A stretch of 64,000 bases of DNA, from NCBI GenBank assembly GCA_008694505.1, contig VZDJ01000046.1:1810648-1874647 (forward strand). The letters run 5' to 3'. This DNA is from Cyanoderma ruficeps. Its lineage: Eukaryota; Chordata; Aves; Passeriformes; Timaliidae. A program made the position numbers and the translations under genes. The notes beneath the pieces are model-generated. The model did not search any database and had not been told where the DNA came from. It saw only the letters and a list, made by a program, of their open reading frames with translations. The number at the start of each line of letters is the position of its first letter. The first letter of the stretch is position 1. This document shows positions 22,368 to 34,808 of this stretch, piece by piece.

Positions 22368-22545
22368 TAGAATCAGAGAATGACTTGGGTTAGAAAGATC
22401 TTAAACACCCTCCAGTTCCACCCCCTGCCATGGGCAGGGACACCTTCCACTATCCCAGGTTGCTCCCAGCCCCATCCAGCCTGGCCTTGAACATTTGCAA
22501 GAATGAAGCACCCACAGCTTCTCTGGGCACCCTGTTCCAGTGTAT
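22368..22545 (-). mobile_element. CR1 LINE 3' end
   Basis: The plus strand reads AGAATCAGAGAATGACTTGG, then the CCCCCTGCCATGGGCAGGGA segment and CTTCTCTGGGCACCCTGTTC, the reverse complement of the CR1 3' end. It is a separate insertion from the split copy to its left because it restarts at the 3' tail. Confidence 0.9.
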
Positions 22546-23664
22546 ATAGAGGACACATGTTAAATCCAGCCTTAGCAGAGCTGAGGATGCACACACTGAT
22601 CCCAGAGGCAGGAATATGCAGGCTCCTGTTGAGCTTTTCCAGTGCTGTGGTGAGCTGTGACTCGCTCTGAGTCACTCTGCCACTCACAGGGGTGCAGCTG
22701 ATGCTCAGACTCATCCCATTTAATTTCAGCTGCCAAGAAGTTTGCTGTCTGTTCTGAGCCAGCCTTTTAGGCTGACTCTGCTGTCAACACACAGAGACAA
22801 GTAACCCCAGAGGGCGATTCATCCAACCTCCCTGCATCAGCTCCAGAGAGACATAATGAAGGGCTTGGATTAGATGCCTAATTATTGGATGGTGAAGGTT
22901 AGGGAAGATGAATCCCATCAGAAAAAAACACCCCCAAAAAACAGGTTGTAGGAAACATTCTGCAGGCTCCCTGCCAGCCAAGGACTCCTCTCTGCAGTGA
23001 CATTTGGCTCTATTCCAGCTCCTTTCCTCTTTCAAACGCTGGCAATGTGCAAAGAAGGAAGCAGAAGAAGGGAACAACTTGATTTCAATATTCCTGGAGC
23101 AGGATTTTTATTCTTCCCGCCACTGGGATGAGTTGAGAAGGAAGAACTCTTTGGAGTGGCAGGGAGTGAATAAAATGGGGTCAGTGTGCTCAGGTTTGTT
23201 CTTCCCTGTGCTGCTGGTTTCTGTGGTGAGCCTGTTCCGTTTGTTTCTTGCATGGGGACAGAGTGCATTCCCCTGCACAATTTTAACAAGGCATTTGTGG
23301 TGCTGAAATAGTGCAGGGAGAATATTCAGAGAGCAAAGGGAATGTAGGTCCAAACAGGCACAAACAGGCTGGCTTGGGGCTCCCTGGTAAATAAAGCCTC
23401 ACTCTCCCTGCTGTGTTAGTACTCATCTAACCCAAGCACTGAGCCATTGAGATTGATATCTGGGTCATGGACCAGATTACAATTATTATCTCAGCAGATT
23501 CTTCCCTTCAACTTTTGCTTCATTCCCCAAGATAAAGGCTCCTACTTTTCATTTCCAGAACCATTCCTTATGATGTTCAAAGTGAACAAGGGATCCAATT
23601 TCATTTCCAGCATAGTAACTTAACCTTGGTATGTTGCAATAATCTTATTTTTTTACTTCATTTT

Positions 23665-23679
23665 AATAATAATAATAAT
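23665..23679 (+). repeat. (AAT)5 microsatellite
   Basis: Five perfect AAT units follow a short T-run. Confidence 0.9.
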
Positions 23680-23889
23680 GCAAAGACCACCTCCCACTGC
23701 AGCTGCAATTTGTGAGGCATTACAGAGAAATTTAGCTAGGGGATGAAAACTTGGAATAGGCTGGAGAAGAAACACTTCATGTGCTAATCATGCCCTGGAG
23801 ATGTGTCAGATATGTCACTAGATGTCAGTCAATCTTTAGTTGTGCTGCCCACAGTAGGACCAACCTTCACACATACAGTGAAAAAGTCT

Positions 23890-24080
23890 GGAAACAAAAG
23901 CCAACCAAAAAAATCCCCAATCCAACCCAAACCGAACAAAAAACAAAAACCGAAACCCACCCCCTCCCCTAAAGCAACAACAAAACAACAAAAACCCCAA
24001 GCCAACAAAAAAACAAAACCAACAAAAACCCAAAACCCACCACAAAAAAAAAAAAATTAAAAAAAAGAAAATAAAAATTC
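23890..24080. repeat. C/A-rich low-complexity tract
   Basis: About 190 bp in which the plus strand is almost only A and C, ending in a long A-run near 24042-24075. The apparent 152-codon minus-strand frame and 85-codon plus-strand frame here are low-complexity artefacts. Confidence 0.9.
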
Positions 24081-25810
24081 CAGAGTTTAAGGGATTAAGG
24101 CAGAGTTGAAGCCATGAAGAAACATTAACAAAAAGTCCATGGAGCTTCTCTAAAAGGGAGATCTCAGAGATCTGGTTCTCCCTCCCTGGTGGAGATCCCC
24201 TTACTGGCCTCCCTGAACACACTGCAGTAAATGGGTGACTTTTGGAGTAATTTTGATGTTTTTCTTGCTGGTTGTAATGCTTTTCTTCAAACACTGGTTT
24301 GTAGGAGTAATTCCCAAATCATGGGCAGCACTTCTCAGCCATAACTTGGGTGGTCTTTTTCAAGCCCACATCCCACAGAGCCTGCAACCAGATTGGAAAT
24401 CCTGACATAATTCTGGTTCAGATTACAGTCCTTCTTTAGCAATATCACATATCAAACATTTAAATGCATGTTTACAATGCTAATTTCTTTACAAAGCAAA
24501 CTTATCTTTCCCAACGATCAAAAGAGGTTTCCCCAGAGGAAATTTTGTTTAGCTGGCAATGAGGAAAGCATTCTCATCAATGAGAAAAGCAAATCCACCA
24601 AGCCCTTTTCATTGGAATTATATAAACACATCCCCAAAGAAGATGCACGAGGAGAGAGAAGCCTCTTCACTCACAGTGTGTGAACCTATGGCTTGAAGAG
24701 CACTTAAATGATATTGAGTTCTCTACATCTCCACACAGCTGAGAAGAATCTCACCCTGGAAATCACTGGTGATGCTGATCAGTCCTTTCCTGGAAATGAA
24801 CCCACTGCAGAGAGCTGACAGGGGCATCTGCCTTCAGTCAGGTGAATCCCACTCTTGAGTGGCCCCATGAAGCAATGAGCAAACTGGATCTTCAGCAACG
24901 ACCTCTGGCACAGGCACCTGGAGAAGGCTTTTGGCAGACACGTGGTAGGCAGCTCGTGGCTCAGGATATCATGGATGGTGGAGATGTGAAAAGTGGATGT
25001 GTTCTAAAAATAAAATCAACCTCCTACGGGCTCAAAAACCTGCTAAGGGTGGCTGTATCCCTAAGTTTGATGTCATACCTTTCCCTGGATTTGCACATGC
25101 TTTGGCCGTGGCTGCCAGCTTCAAGGGCAGGGAATTGTTTAGGTGGATGTCAGGTGGACAATCCTTCCAGCCAGAGCCTTCATTTGTTTGGAGAGCATCT
25201 TCACCTTCCCATTTGTGTCACAAACAAGCCTCTACTGACTGAGAAACACAGGGAGTGTGTGCCCTGCTCATTCCCCAGCCTGATTGTACAACCAGCCCAC
25301 ACTTGCCTGTGTTAGCACTCATCTCTCTGATGAGCACAGCTATTAATAGGAGCTTAGGAATAATATTTAAAGCAGACAAATCAGCATCTTCAGCAGCCCG
25401 ATATGTTGGCACAGCAACAGGATTATGTGAAGTCTGTTGATCCAGAGTGTCTTTAAAAATAAATACACGTTTCACAACTGGTATTTTTTTAATGATTTTT
25501 ACGTTTATTTTTGTTGGTTTATTTAAAAGTTGTATTCAATTATTAAATTTATAAGCACGTTGATGCATTTTTTTTTTTATTTTGCCCTTTGAACACACGC
25601 TCCTTGCCATGGAGAAACAAAATACTGAGCATCACTAAAGGGAGAGAAATGTTGAGAGCATCATTAGGGCTTGTGGGGTCTTATTCCATGTTCATACACA
25701 CAAGGAATTTGGTCAGATCTACTACTTTCCTCTACTGTGGTATTCCCAATATAAATTGTGAGACAGAGTTGTGAACTGCAGAAGGAATAGGTAAAAATAT
25801 GATCAAAACT

Positions 25811-25846
25811 AGATAAAATTATGATCAGTAGATAAAATTATGATCA
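25811..25846 (+). repeat. 17 bp duplication
   Basis: AGATAAAATTATGATCA occurs at 25811-25827 and again at 25830-25846, separated by two bases. Confidence 0.95.
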
Positions 25847-26502
25847 CCATCCCTTTTGTTGGAAAAGGGAATGAACAAAAGGCACGTGTATCTCCACTGC
25901 TTAACAAGCAGTTTTAAGCAAAAAAGGTATGAATCCACCTGTTTTTCCTGAAGGATTCAGACATGACCAGCAAGGAAAAATAACAGTACAGCTGGTTTAT
26001 TATTTTTTATTAAATTGTCATTGTAGACATCATTTATACTCACTGCAATAATTACTGCTAGAGCTGATTTGATGGATTTCTCCAAAATCACCTGCTTTAC
26101 AGTGAGAGAAAAAGCCTCCCTCACCCCCAAAAGATTATTTCTGTCTCTAAAGTGAACTTAAAAATTGACATTTAACTTTCAGGTTCCTAAATTTGGGAAA
26201 AATTGGTTCCACCCTACGTGTCCCATAGTCAGACACTGAGCCCAAGAGTTGTGAGAACTTCTAGGCAGCTCCTAAGAGAAAGAAGAACATAGCAGGTGTG
26301 GTGGCACAGCACTGAGTTGTCAATTAACAAAATAATTGACTTTCTCCCCCCACAGCCAGGCAGGAGGTCATTAGTCAGTGCCTGGAATGCCACTGATTGA
26401 TTCAGCCCAACATCCACAGGCACCTTGTGGAGGCAGAAATGAAAGCAACAGCAGGGAGAATTGTCGGGTTGTAAGGCCAGGTTCAAGATTTTGACTTGCG
26501 CA

Positions 26503-26582
26503 GATGGATTTGGTTTGGGTTTTGGATTAATTTGTTTTGGGTTTTGGATGAATTTGGTTCGGGTTTTGGATGAATTTGGTTC
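26503..26582 (+). repeat. 22 bp minisatellite, about 3.5 units
   Basis: Units with the pattern GGGTTTTGGATGAATTTGGT begin at 26517, 26539 and 26561, and a partial unit precedes them. The last two units are identical and the first differs at a few positions. Confidence 0.93.
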
Positions 26583-27319
26583 ACCTCTCCATTGGTCTGA
26601 CTCATCAGCCTGGTGGTAGTGTCTCTAGGTAAAAATAGAAGTGAATGGCACCAGAGAGCTGCCCACATTGCCTGGGAATAACTGAGCCCTGCCTACTGCC
26701 ATGACAAGTTCTTTGGGAGAAGCAGAGAACACGGAAAACTTAATTCTCCTTTAAGCAGGACATTGCCCAAAAAGCCCCAAAAACCAAACAAAACCCCCAA
26801 AAACCACCAGTTGATTTCTTGCAGATATATCTCCCCTTTGGGACTGCCTTTCAAAAATTTTTGTCATATTTTTCAACCCAGTCCCAGAATAAGGCTCAGT
26901 CTTACCCCACTTATCTGGAAAACAAATACAAATTTATCTCCCAAACACTTGTGTCAGTAATGGAAAGAAGTTTCTAGAAAAAATGAAACCACTTTTGGTC
27001 TGATCTACTGAATGCAAGCCTGAGTAGATTTGGTCATGCCATTCTTTGCCACACACAAAAGGAATGGAAAGTCAAAGGAAGAAGAGGGACTGAGTCTGAT
27101 TCCTGTACCATTTGTTTAAGTGTGAACATAAACAAAAGTAATTATGGTGATTGTCGCTGCCAGTTGAGGAAGAAAAAGTTCAAAATAACAATGTCTATGT
27201 TTAGTGCTTAGGGCAGAGCTTCTGAGACTTGCCAAGGAAGGTCTGAACTCCTGACAGGGACTGGCAGGGCAGCACCACTGCTCTTCACAAAAAGGTAACT
27301 TTCAAAATCAGCATTCTGG

Positions 27320-27702
27320 ATTGTCAGCTTGGTTTGTTCAGTCTGGAGGGGAAAAGGCCCTGGGGAGACCTCAGAGCCCCTTTCCAGGTGCTCAAATAGA
27401 CATGGAGGGGGACTTGGGACAGGGGATGGAGTGACAGGATAAGGGTTAAGAGCTTCAAAATTAAGGAGGGCAGGTTTAGATGGGATATTGGGAAGAAATT
27501 CTTCCCCGTGAGGGTGGGGAGGCCCTGGCACAGGGTGCACAGAGAAGCTGTGGCTGCCCCTGGATCCCTGGAAGTGTCCAAGGCCAGGTTGGACAGGACT
27601 TGGAGCAACCTGGGATAGTGGAAGATGTCCCTGCCCACGACAGTGTTTGTAACTAGGTGACCTTTAAGATCCCTTCCAACACAAGTAATTCTCTGATTTT
27701 GG
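27320..27702 (+). mobile_element. CR1 LINE 3' fragment
   Basis: Forward CR1 sequence starts near GTCTGGAGGGGAAAAGGCCC and passes through GAAATTCTTCCCCGTGAGGG and AAGCTGTGGCTGCCCCTGGA to the tail CCTTTAAGATCCCTTCCAAC. At about 380 bp it is one of the longer CR1 pieces here. The part before 27400 corresponds to the end of ORF2, with broken frames. Confidence 0.92.
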
Positions 27703-28683
27703 TATGCTTTGAAGAAAAAACAGTAATTTTCAGACCCTGGTCCTGAATATCATTTCCCACAACAAAAAAACCCAAAAGGATTATCTTCTAATTTCTTTGG
27801 AAGGATGTAGCATGAAGACATTTTGATGTAGCACTTCTGTATGAATCCCATTACCTTCCTGGTAAACACACATGGTGTGTAGCCATGAAACAGAATCAAA
27901 AAAACATCTTTATGTTTGCATTTTCCAATCAACTGCAATGATGGAGGAAAATTCTTTAATTACTGCTCCTCTGTGTGATTATTTTCAGATCAGACATTCT
28001 CCTTAAATGAAGATTCACACAAAAGAAGTAAGGGAATATGTAATACTAAAGGAAGGATGACTTCAAAATTGTATTTTGGTGTGGGGATTTTTGTAGTGTT
28101 ACCACAAACTCTTTTTTTGCATGAAAACTGCTTCAAGGGAACAGCTACTTCTGCCTCAAGACCAGTTAAGGCATTCAGCTGCAGCCCACTGGCACGTAGG
28201 AAAAGATGTTTTTTCTCTCCCATTTCCATCTTTGCTGGTTTTCTAGTTGGCAGCTGCAATCTATAAATAGCTGGGGAGATTGTTAGTCTGAACGATGAGA
28301 CTGAAAGATTCACAAATGAAATAATTACACCACATCTGTGCAGAGCTCTGCAACAGAACTTCTAACACCAGCACTGGGCACAGAAGGGGACGTATCCAAG
28401 ATAAGATGAAGACCTGTTTTGCATCATTGTTTCTATCATAATGAAACTGTTCATACTGCACAGTTACTGTTTTTAAGGGTCTCATCCAAAAAACCACTGT
28501 CTTCTAAAAAGCCCAGGACATGGTTCAGCGTTCTCCTACCAGCCTGATTTTTTTTTTTTTAATGGGTGTTTGTAGAAATTCAGCTACAGTCAGCAGTTTG
28601 GTTCTGTGACTTGGAAAATCCCATCTCTCCATGAACGGTTTGTGCACCACCTTGCTTTTTCAATCATGTTGTTACTGGACTTG
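27703..28683. other. Unique AT-rich noncoding stretch
   Basis: No repeat family or gene was recognised. A T-run of about 13 bases occurs at 28548-28560. Confidence 0.45.
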
Positions 28684-28688
28684 CGCAG

Positions 28689-29201
28689 TGTCTTGGGTTA
28701 CAATATGTAACCAAAAGTGCGTATTCTGTTTGCCATTTGTTGAAACCAGTTGGGGAGGTGTTTTTCTTTATCTCTTGTCTAACCCATTCCTCATAACTCC
28801 AGCAGGGAGGGGGCAGGTGTCTTCTGTTAATGGGCAGCTGTTAAAACCAGTTGGGGCAGAGTTATCTCTTCCAGGACCCATCCTCCCTCCAGGGGATATC
28901 TGCTGTTCATGGGCCATCCAGGCTCACTGCATGCCTGATACAATTCCATCATCCCATTGAGAGATGCTCCACCCAGGGGGAGGAGCCCAGCATTCCTACC
29001 TGGATCAAACCTGAGATTCAGAACACCAGCACAGCCTGTTTGCACTGGATTCCCAGAGGGAGACCAGACCCATCTCAGCACCACTGGACCNATTGCAAAA
29101 TTATAATAATTTGGAGGGAGGGGAAGCTCCAGTTTACATTCTCCATTTCAAGAGAGGCTCCTGCCTTCCTCAGCAGACACTTATCTTTCCAAAATATGAC
29201 A
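28689..29201 (+). mobile_element. LTR, family C, copy 2, with an N inside
   Basis: The element starts TGTCTTGGGTTACAA and ends ATATGACA. The flanks CGCAG (28684-28688) and CTCAG (29202-29206) match at 4 of 5 bases. An N at 29091 replaces about 200 bp that are present in the copy at 34146: the sequence jumps from CACCACTGGACC to the terminal ATTGCAAAATTATAATAATT segment. This copy carries the extra ~90 bp segment (near 28750-28840) shared with the copy at 52370. Confidence 0.9.
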
Positions 29202-29206
29202 CTCAG

Positions 29207-31513
29207 AACCGAGTCAGAAAAAATTTGCTGTTGGCTTTCACACTGCCTCTTGTTGTATTGATTTCTCTCCTGTGGTTTGTAAATCGTGCTCCTTTTCCCT
29301 GGCTCCCAGGATTGCCTCGCTGCAGGAAGCAAGGCTCTATTGCAAAGGCCTCTCTGTGCTGCTGTGGAATGCCTCCACTTGGCATTGGCTTTTCAAAAGC
29401 TTTTCTCTCTGCTTTCTGAAGACCCACAACAGATTTTAGTTTCAATTGCCCACTCAGAGAGTTTTCCTACAGAAGTAAAAGGAAAAAAGAAAAAACAAAG
29501 GAAAGAGAATAAAAAAAGTTTTCCCAGACCTGAAATCACCTTGCTTGAAAAGCTGCTAAAACCCAAGCGTGCACTGAAGTGTATTTTTTGTCTGTTTTGT
29601 AAATGAAGACAGAGAAGTTCTGGTGTTGTGAGATGAGGTGATTTTCATCCAACTGAGAATCAGTCAGAATCACCTTCAGATGTTATTAAATTCCTCTATG
29701 AATTATTAAATTCCACCACCGCTCCATGTGGTCTTGCCTCAGTGAGATTTGAGAGGTTTCTAACATCTAAATTCAAAAGAAAAATCACAGCTCAACAGCA
29801 ACAAAAATATCAAGTTGCAACATGTGAAAATCTCTATCAGTGCACTGCTTTTCTTCTCTCATTCCTTCCACAATCAAAACTCTTTCTCTACATTGCCTGA
29901 ATCAAAATTTACGGATCTTTCATTGCTGTAATGGATCTTTGTGTCCATCTAAAGCTGGGTTCACTCCCCATTATTTTAACCTTTAAAAAGTCTAGTTTGA
30001 GCTCATTCTCTGTATTTGTTTTGTAACAAAAAAATCCTGTTGAGCCTGTGGCAGATACTTAAACAAAATTGGGAATTACTGAATAGCAAGTAAATACCTC
30101 AGCCAGAGCAAATATAATGGGACAGAAAGGGGATCTCCTTTAGCAGACAGATGGGATGTTCCTCACAAAGAACAGGCAAATACACCTGAAAAAGATAATT
30201 TCTCATTCTCCCACACCAGCAAGTACAACAACCAATTTAAGACCAGCAAAGATTGTTATCAAGACCTGTTCTCCCTCCAGTCAAATTGGGCTTTATTTCC
30301 ATTTACATTACACAGGAAGAGTTAGTACTTCCAGCAGCAAGGATCATTTGGAGATCCTCAAGTGAAAAATATCATTTAAGTCATGATTTTGAATGGAATG
30401 AGTTCAAGGCAGAGGAACAAAGAATCTGGAAGACAGATGGAGTTAGGGGGAAAAAAAATCACAAGAAAAATGGGAAGAAATTAAATAACAAAGAAGCTGA
30501 TGGTTTTTCTAGTTCCCTAAAGTGCTCTGCTTGCTGATCAGGGTAGACAAAGGAAAGAATCAACTCTTGCAACTTAATAGTCAAGGCAAAATTGTGGTTC
30601 TGTGAGAAATTCCCAAGTCTTCCAATACCATTAGACAGATTGATAGATTAATAAAAATTTAGAGAAAAATGGAGTGCAATCCTGTTAATTAGTCAATGGG
30701 ATACCCATCATTATGATCTCATTTGCCCATGCTCTTGAGTCACCACCAAAATCATGGTTGCTCACACAGGCAGTTTTTGGATCATCCTGTTAAACCCTAA
30801 TTCACAATTTCCCCAGGTAGATGCATCCTAAATCTCTTCTGACCTCCCTCCTGACAGAGTGCTGACATACACAACCAACACACAGCCCTAACCTTGAGTT
30901 TTCTGTCTGGGAAGACAATGAATATTTACAGAAAGCTCTCACAAGCAGCCGCCTCCTGCCACGTGTGGAGGCTTGAGCAGCATCAGTCTCAGCTCGAGAC
31001 TCATCACTGGCACAAAAACACAACAGGCAGAGCCCATCTAAGGAGAATGGTTAGGCAGGGAGGAACAAAGCTCTGGAGAAACTTCTCGAGCTGCACTGGA
31101 AGCAAACGGATGTAAATAAATCACTGTGCATTCATGAGCCCCTTTCAAGAGCTGGCTGGGAAAGGGAGAACAAACACCAGCACAATGCAGCAGCCCACAT
31201 CTTACCTGATTGAAAAGAAACACATTCAGCACTAAGTGTCAATGTGAAGACTTTCCTCTCACAGTGCCTGTGACAAGCTCATACAAACATTCAATCTAAT
31301 GGTCCCTGATTAGCAAGCGAGGCTCTTAAGTCTGCCAAGCAATTCTGCAGCCTGGATATTCATTCCCCCAAAAATGGGATTTTTTTTCGGAGGCTTGAAG
31401 CATGGAAGGAATAGCATAGCATTGCATAACCCTCGGGGACATATTCTGTTGAAAAATGCGGCATTATTTCAGAATCTTGAAAGCAGAACAAACAATTTCA
31501 TCAGATTATGGGG
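29207..31513. other. Unique noncoding stretch
   Basis: No gene, RNA or interspersed repeat was recognised. The open frames reach at most about 110 codons and have no recognisable motif. Confidence 0.45.
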
Positions 31514-31850
31514 TCATAGAATGGTTTGGCTTGGAAGGGACCCTAAAGACCATCTAGTTTCAACCCCTTGCCATGGGCAGGGACACCTTCCACTATTCCA
31601 GGGTTCTCTGAGCCCTGTCCAACCTGGCCTTGGACACTTCCAGGGATCTGGGGGCAGCCACAGCTTCTCTGGACACCCTGTGCCAGGGCCTCCCCACCCT
31701 CACAGAGAAGAATTTCTTCCCCATGTCCCATCTAAACCTGCTCTCTTGCAGTTTAAGGCCTGAGCATGGCCCATCTCCATTAGAGGAACAGTCAATATGT
31801 CCCCTGTGCTTGCAGATTCCTCCTGTGGGACTTGAGATCTGTTATTTGTT
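31514..31850 (-). mobile_element. CR1 LINE 3' end
   Basis: The plus strand begins TCATAGAATGGTTTGGCTTG and continues through CCCTTGCCATGGGCAGGGAC and AAGAATTTCTTCCCCATGTC to the ORF2 end region near 31750-31830. It is a 5'-truncated reverse-oriented CR1. Confidence 0.92.
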
Positions 31851-31929
31851 TAAAATGAGACCACATCAAACAAAACAGACAACAAGACTGAAACAGAAAA
31901 TGCAGATTTCACTCCATATTCAGAAAATA

Positions 31930-32230
31930 TTTGAGCTTGGCAGAGTTTCCTGCTATCACCTACTCCAACCACTCTGCTCAAGCAGGATTAGCTACAGCAG
32001 TTGTTCCAGGATAGTGTCCAGGAAGGTTTTGAATGTCTTCAAGGATGGGAACTCCAGAACCACTCTGGGAACCTTGTTACAGTCTTAGACCACCCACAAA
32101 GTAAGGAATCTTTTCTTACATTTAAAAGCCATTTCCAGTATTTCCATTTGTGCCCATTACCTTTTGTCCCGTCACTGAACACCCCTGGGAAGAGCCTGGC
32201 TCCACCTTCTTCCCATCAGGAGAAGTAAGT
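31930..32230 (-). mobile_element. CR1 LINE 3' fragment of a second subfamily
   Basis: The plus strand shows CACTCTGCTCAAGCAGGATT, then a segment with GTTTTGAATGTCTTCAAGGA and a GTGCCCATTACC segment. This is the reverse complement of a CR1 subfamily with the 'CTGCTCAAGCAGG' 3' sequence, different from the copy just to its left. The two were therefore separate insertions in the same direction. Confidence 0.82.
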
Positions 32231-33515
32231 ACACATTCAAACTGAAAGGTAATTTCAGAACAAATATTAGAACATATTGCATCAACATTTCTCCTTCAAG
32301 GGGTTGATTGAGTACACAGGGCTGCAAACAGACACTGTCAGCATGGGAATTCAAATTCACAAAGTGATACATTAATACGATGTTTGAACATAATATTTTA
32401 TTTATATGCACAGAGCCAACAAAAATGGTAACACAACCAACATAAATGGTAACAAGCCCTGAATCTTTTGTAGCCCCTCACCATGTTGGTTGTTTTTAGG
32501 TTTGGTGTTTTTTTGCTAATAAACAGGACAAATGGCAAAGCTCATCAGAAAAAAAAACACACAGAAGCTTTAGAGCTTAATTGGCTTCTACATTTGGGTC
32601 AGCAAATGTTCCTGCTACAAAGCCAGTGAGGGATCCTTGCAACCTCAATTCATGCTTCTCCCCAGCACAACAGCAGCTAGAAAAGATAGGCAACCATGGC
32701 TACCGTCCTGGGATCAGCAAACTTCTTTTCACAGCTGTAAATATTTGTAGTGGAGCCAATTAGAGGCAGCGTGGTTTTGTCAGCATTGCCTGGGAAACAT
32801 CGATAGCTGCTCCAAAGAATCCCCCACCTCTCCCGATCCCGCTGGCATTCGCTGAACACTGGAGTGGCTGATGGTGCCTCCTCCACACACAGAGCTAGAA
32901 ATAGGTGAGAAACTGGCCCTGCCAAGAAATAAAGCTGCTCCTGGAGGCTCTGAGCTCCTCAGGTCTCTGGTGGGACTGTGAAACCAGCGGGGAGGCAGCT
33001 GGGGAAGATCCTGGGCAGTGAGATTCATTTTAAACAAAGTGGAAGATTTCAGGTTCTTTTTGTACATCTTGTTTGTACCAAAATCGCTGTTCTGAACAAA
33101 TGCCTTTCAAGGGTATTTGGGCACTGATGCATCTGCTCTCAGGGGAATTCTACAAGCAAGAGAGCCCCGTGTATAAAAGTCATGGATAAAGGTGGTTTCC
33201 TTTTCTTCTGAGTGTAAAAGCAAACAAAAACTTATAAATCTGGGAAAACTTCAAAGAACTAATCTTTCCCCTTACATCTTTCTATGCAAGGTCCCCCAAA
33301 ACACAAGGCATCTACAAGAAACATCCCTCAGCTACAGATTTTTCAGAACAAAAGAGTGTGTGTCAATTTTAAGGAGTATTTGCTATATCTAAACATCCTT
33401 GACTTCCACTTGACAGGCACTTCACTGATGTTCAGGACAAAATCTAGTTCATGCTACGAGAAGGTGAAGGGTGTAGCACATGAAGGGGGTCAGATGGCAA
33501 TCCCAAAACTGATTA
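32231..33515. other. Unique noncoding stretch
   Basis: No repeat family, exon or RNA was recognised. Confidence 0.45.
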
Positions 33516-33645
33516 CAGAGTCACAGAATCCAAAAAGCCCTCCAAAATCATTGATTTTCCAAGAGTTAACCCAGTGTTGCCATGTTCACCACTAAACCCT
33601 GTCCTCAAGTGCCACATCACCTTTTGAAGTATTCCAGGGAAGTTT
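33516..33645 (-). mobile_element. CR1 LINE 3' end, older subfamily
   Basis: The plus strand reads AGAGTCACAGAATCC, then AGTTAACCCAGTGTTGCC and AGTGCCACATCACC. This matches the reverse complement of the CR1 subfamily whose 3' end includes 'CACTAAACC...AAGTGCCACAT'. Divergence is high. Confidence 0.78.
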
Positions 33646-34140
33646 TATGCCTCGTGGATGAGACGACATTTGAAAAATTTCCTATTAGCTACATACTAAT
33701 ATCTCCTCTGATTCTTAGAAGCTCTCCAGCTGATTCCTCAGATCCATAACAGTTTCTCCAGGCAAACCTCTTTAATGTGAATTATGGCTGCAAGCACATC
33801 GATCCCACTGAGTGGCTCTCTTTGTGCTGCACCTCAGTTCTCAGCACTTCCTCTGAAGATTCTCCTGTTTAAAGAGAATATCACTCATACAAGCTGCCAG
33901 GTGACCGGAGAAACAGGACTGAGCTTCCCCAGAGGAGCCACGTTATGCTGGGTACATTATGGGAATGTGGGTGCATGATGGGGATCTCTGCACTGTTCTT
34001 GCATGAGTGGGCAGCTGAGCCCAGGGTAAGTACGGTCCACAGGCTGACAGCTCTGCCCTCCTACAGCAAATTATAATGCCAGGCGATTCTCCCTGCCCCA
34101 CCCAGTCCTGCAGTCAGCAATACTGCAGCTCAGCAGGTTA
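33646..34140. other. Unique noncoding stretch
   Basis: No repeat family or exon was recognised between the CR1 piece and the family C LTR. Confidence 0.4.
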
Positions 34141-34145
34141 CACAG

Positions 34146-34803
34146 TGTCTTGGGTTGCAATGCAAGATGTAACCAAAAGTGTGTTCTATCACCATCTGTT
34201 AAACCAGGTGGGGCAGTGTTCTTTATCCCTTCCAGGACCCATCCTCCCTCCAGGGGATATCTGCTGTTCATGGGCCATCCAGGCTCACTGCAGGGCTGAT
34301 ACAATTCCATCATCCCATGGGGAGATGCTCCACCCAGGGGGAGGAGCCCAGCATTCCTACCTGGATCAAACCTGGGATTCAGAACACCAGCACAGCCTGT
34401 TTGCACTGGATTCCCAGAGGGAGACCAGACCCATCTCAGCACCACTGGACCTTCAGAGGAAAACTCCACCCTTCTACAGGATCATCTCCAACAGAACCAC
34501 ATCTGTCACTGCAGGAGGACTTGACTGGACTGACACCAACACCCTGACCAACAGGCTGTCAGGTTGTGTTCTGGTTCTGTCAGTGTTTTCCTTTTTGTTT
34601 GTTTGCTTTCTTTGCACTACTACATTTTCATTTTAATTTTCCTAGTAAAGAATTGTTATTCCTATTCCCATATCTTTGCCTGAGAGCCCCTTAATTGCAA
34701 AATTATAATAATTTGGAGGCAGGGGAAGCTCCAGTTTACATTCTTCATGTCAAGGGAGGCTCCTGCCTTCCTTAGCAGACACCTGTTTTTCCAAGCCAGG
34801 ACA
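34146..34803 (+). mobile_element. Solo LTR, family C, copy 3 (most complete short form)
   Basis: The element starts TGTCTTGGGTTGCAATGC and ends CCAAGCCAGGACA; its termini form an inverted repeat. Length is 658 bp. The flanks CACAG (34141-34145) and CAAAG (34804-34808) match at 4 of 5 bases. An AGTAAA poly(A)-type signal lies near 34645 ahead of GTTATTCCTATTCCCATATC. No TATA box is obvious. No gag, pol or env sequence follows, so it is a solo LTR. An antisense frame of about 130 codons (34071-34469, minus) is open here and related frames are open in the other copies. Confidence 0.92.
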
Positions 34804-34808
34804 CAAAG

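Larger units (their letters stand above)
22546..27319. other. Unique AT-rich noncoding stretch
   Basis: About 4.8 kb without a recognised gene, RNA gene or interspersed repeat. It contains an (AAT)5 run at 23665-23679, a C/A-rich low-complexity tract at 23890-24080, a small duplication at 25811-25846 and a 22 bp minisatellite at 26503-26582, each listed separately. The frames of 133-157 codons in this part have no recognisable domains. Confidence 0.45.

Noticed and set aside
23836..24294. 152-codon frame rich in Phe, Gly and Trp on the minus strand
   Set aside because: It is the translation of an A/C-rich low-complexity tract.
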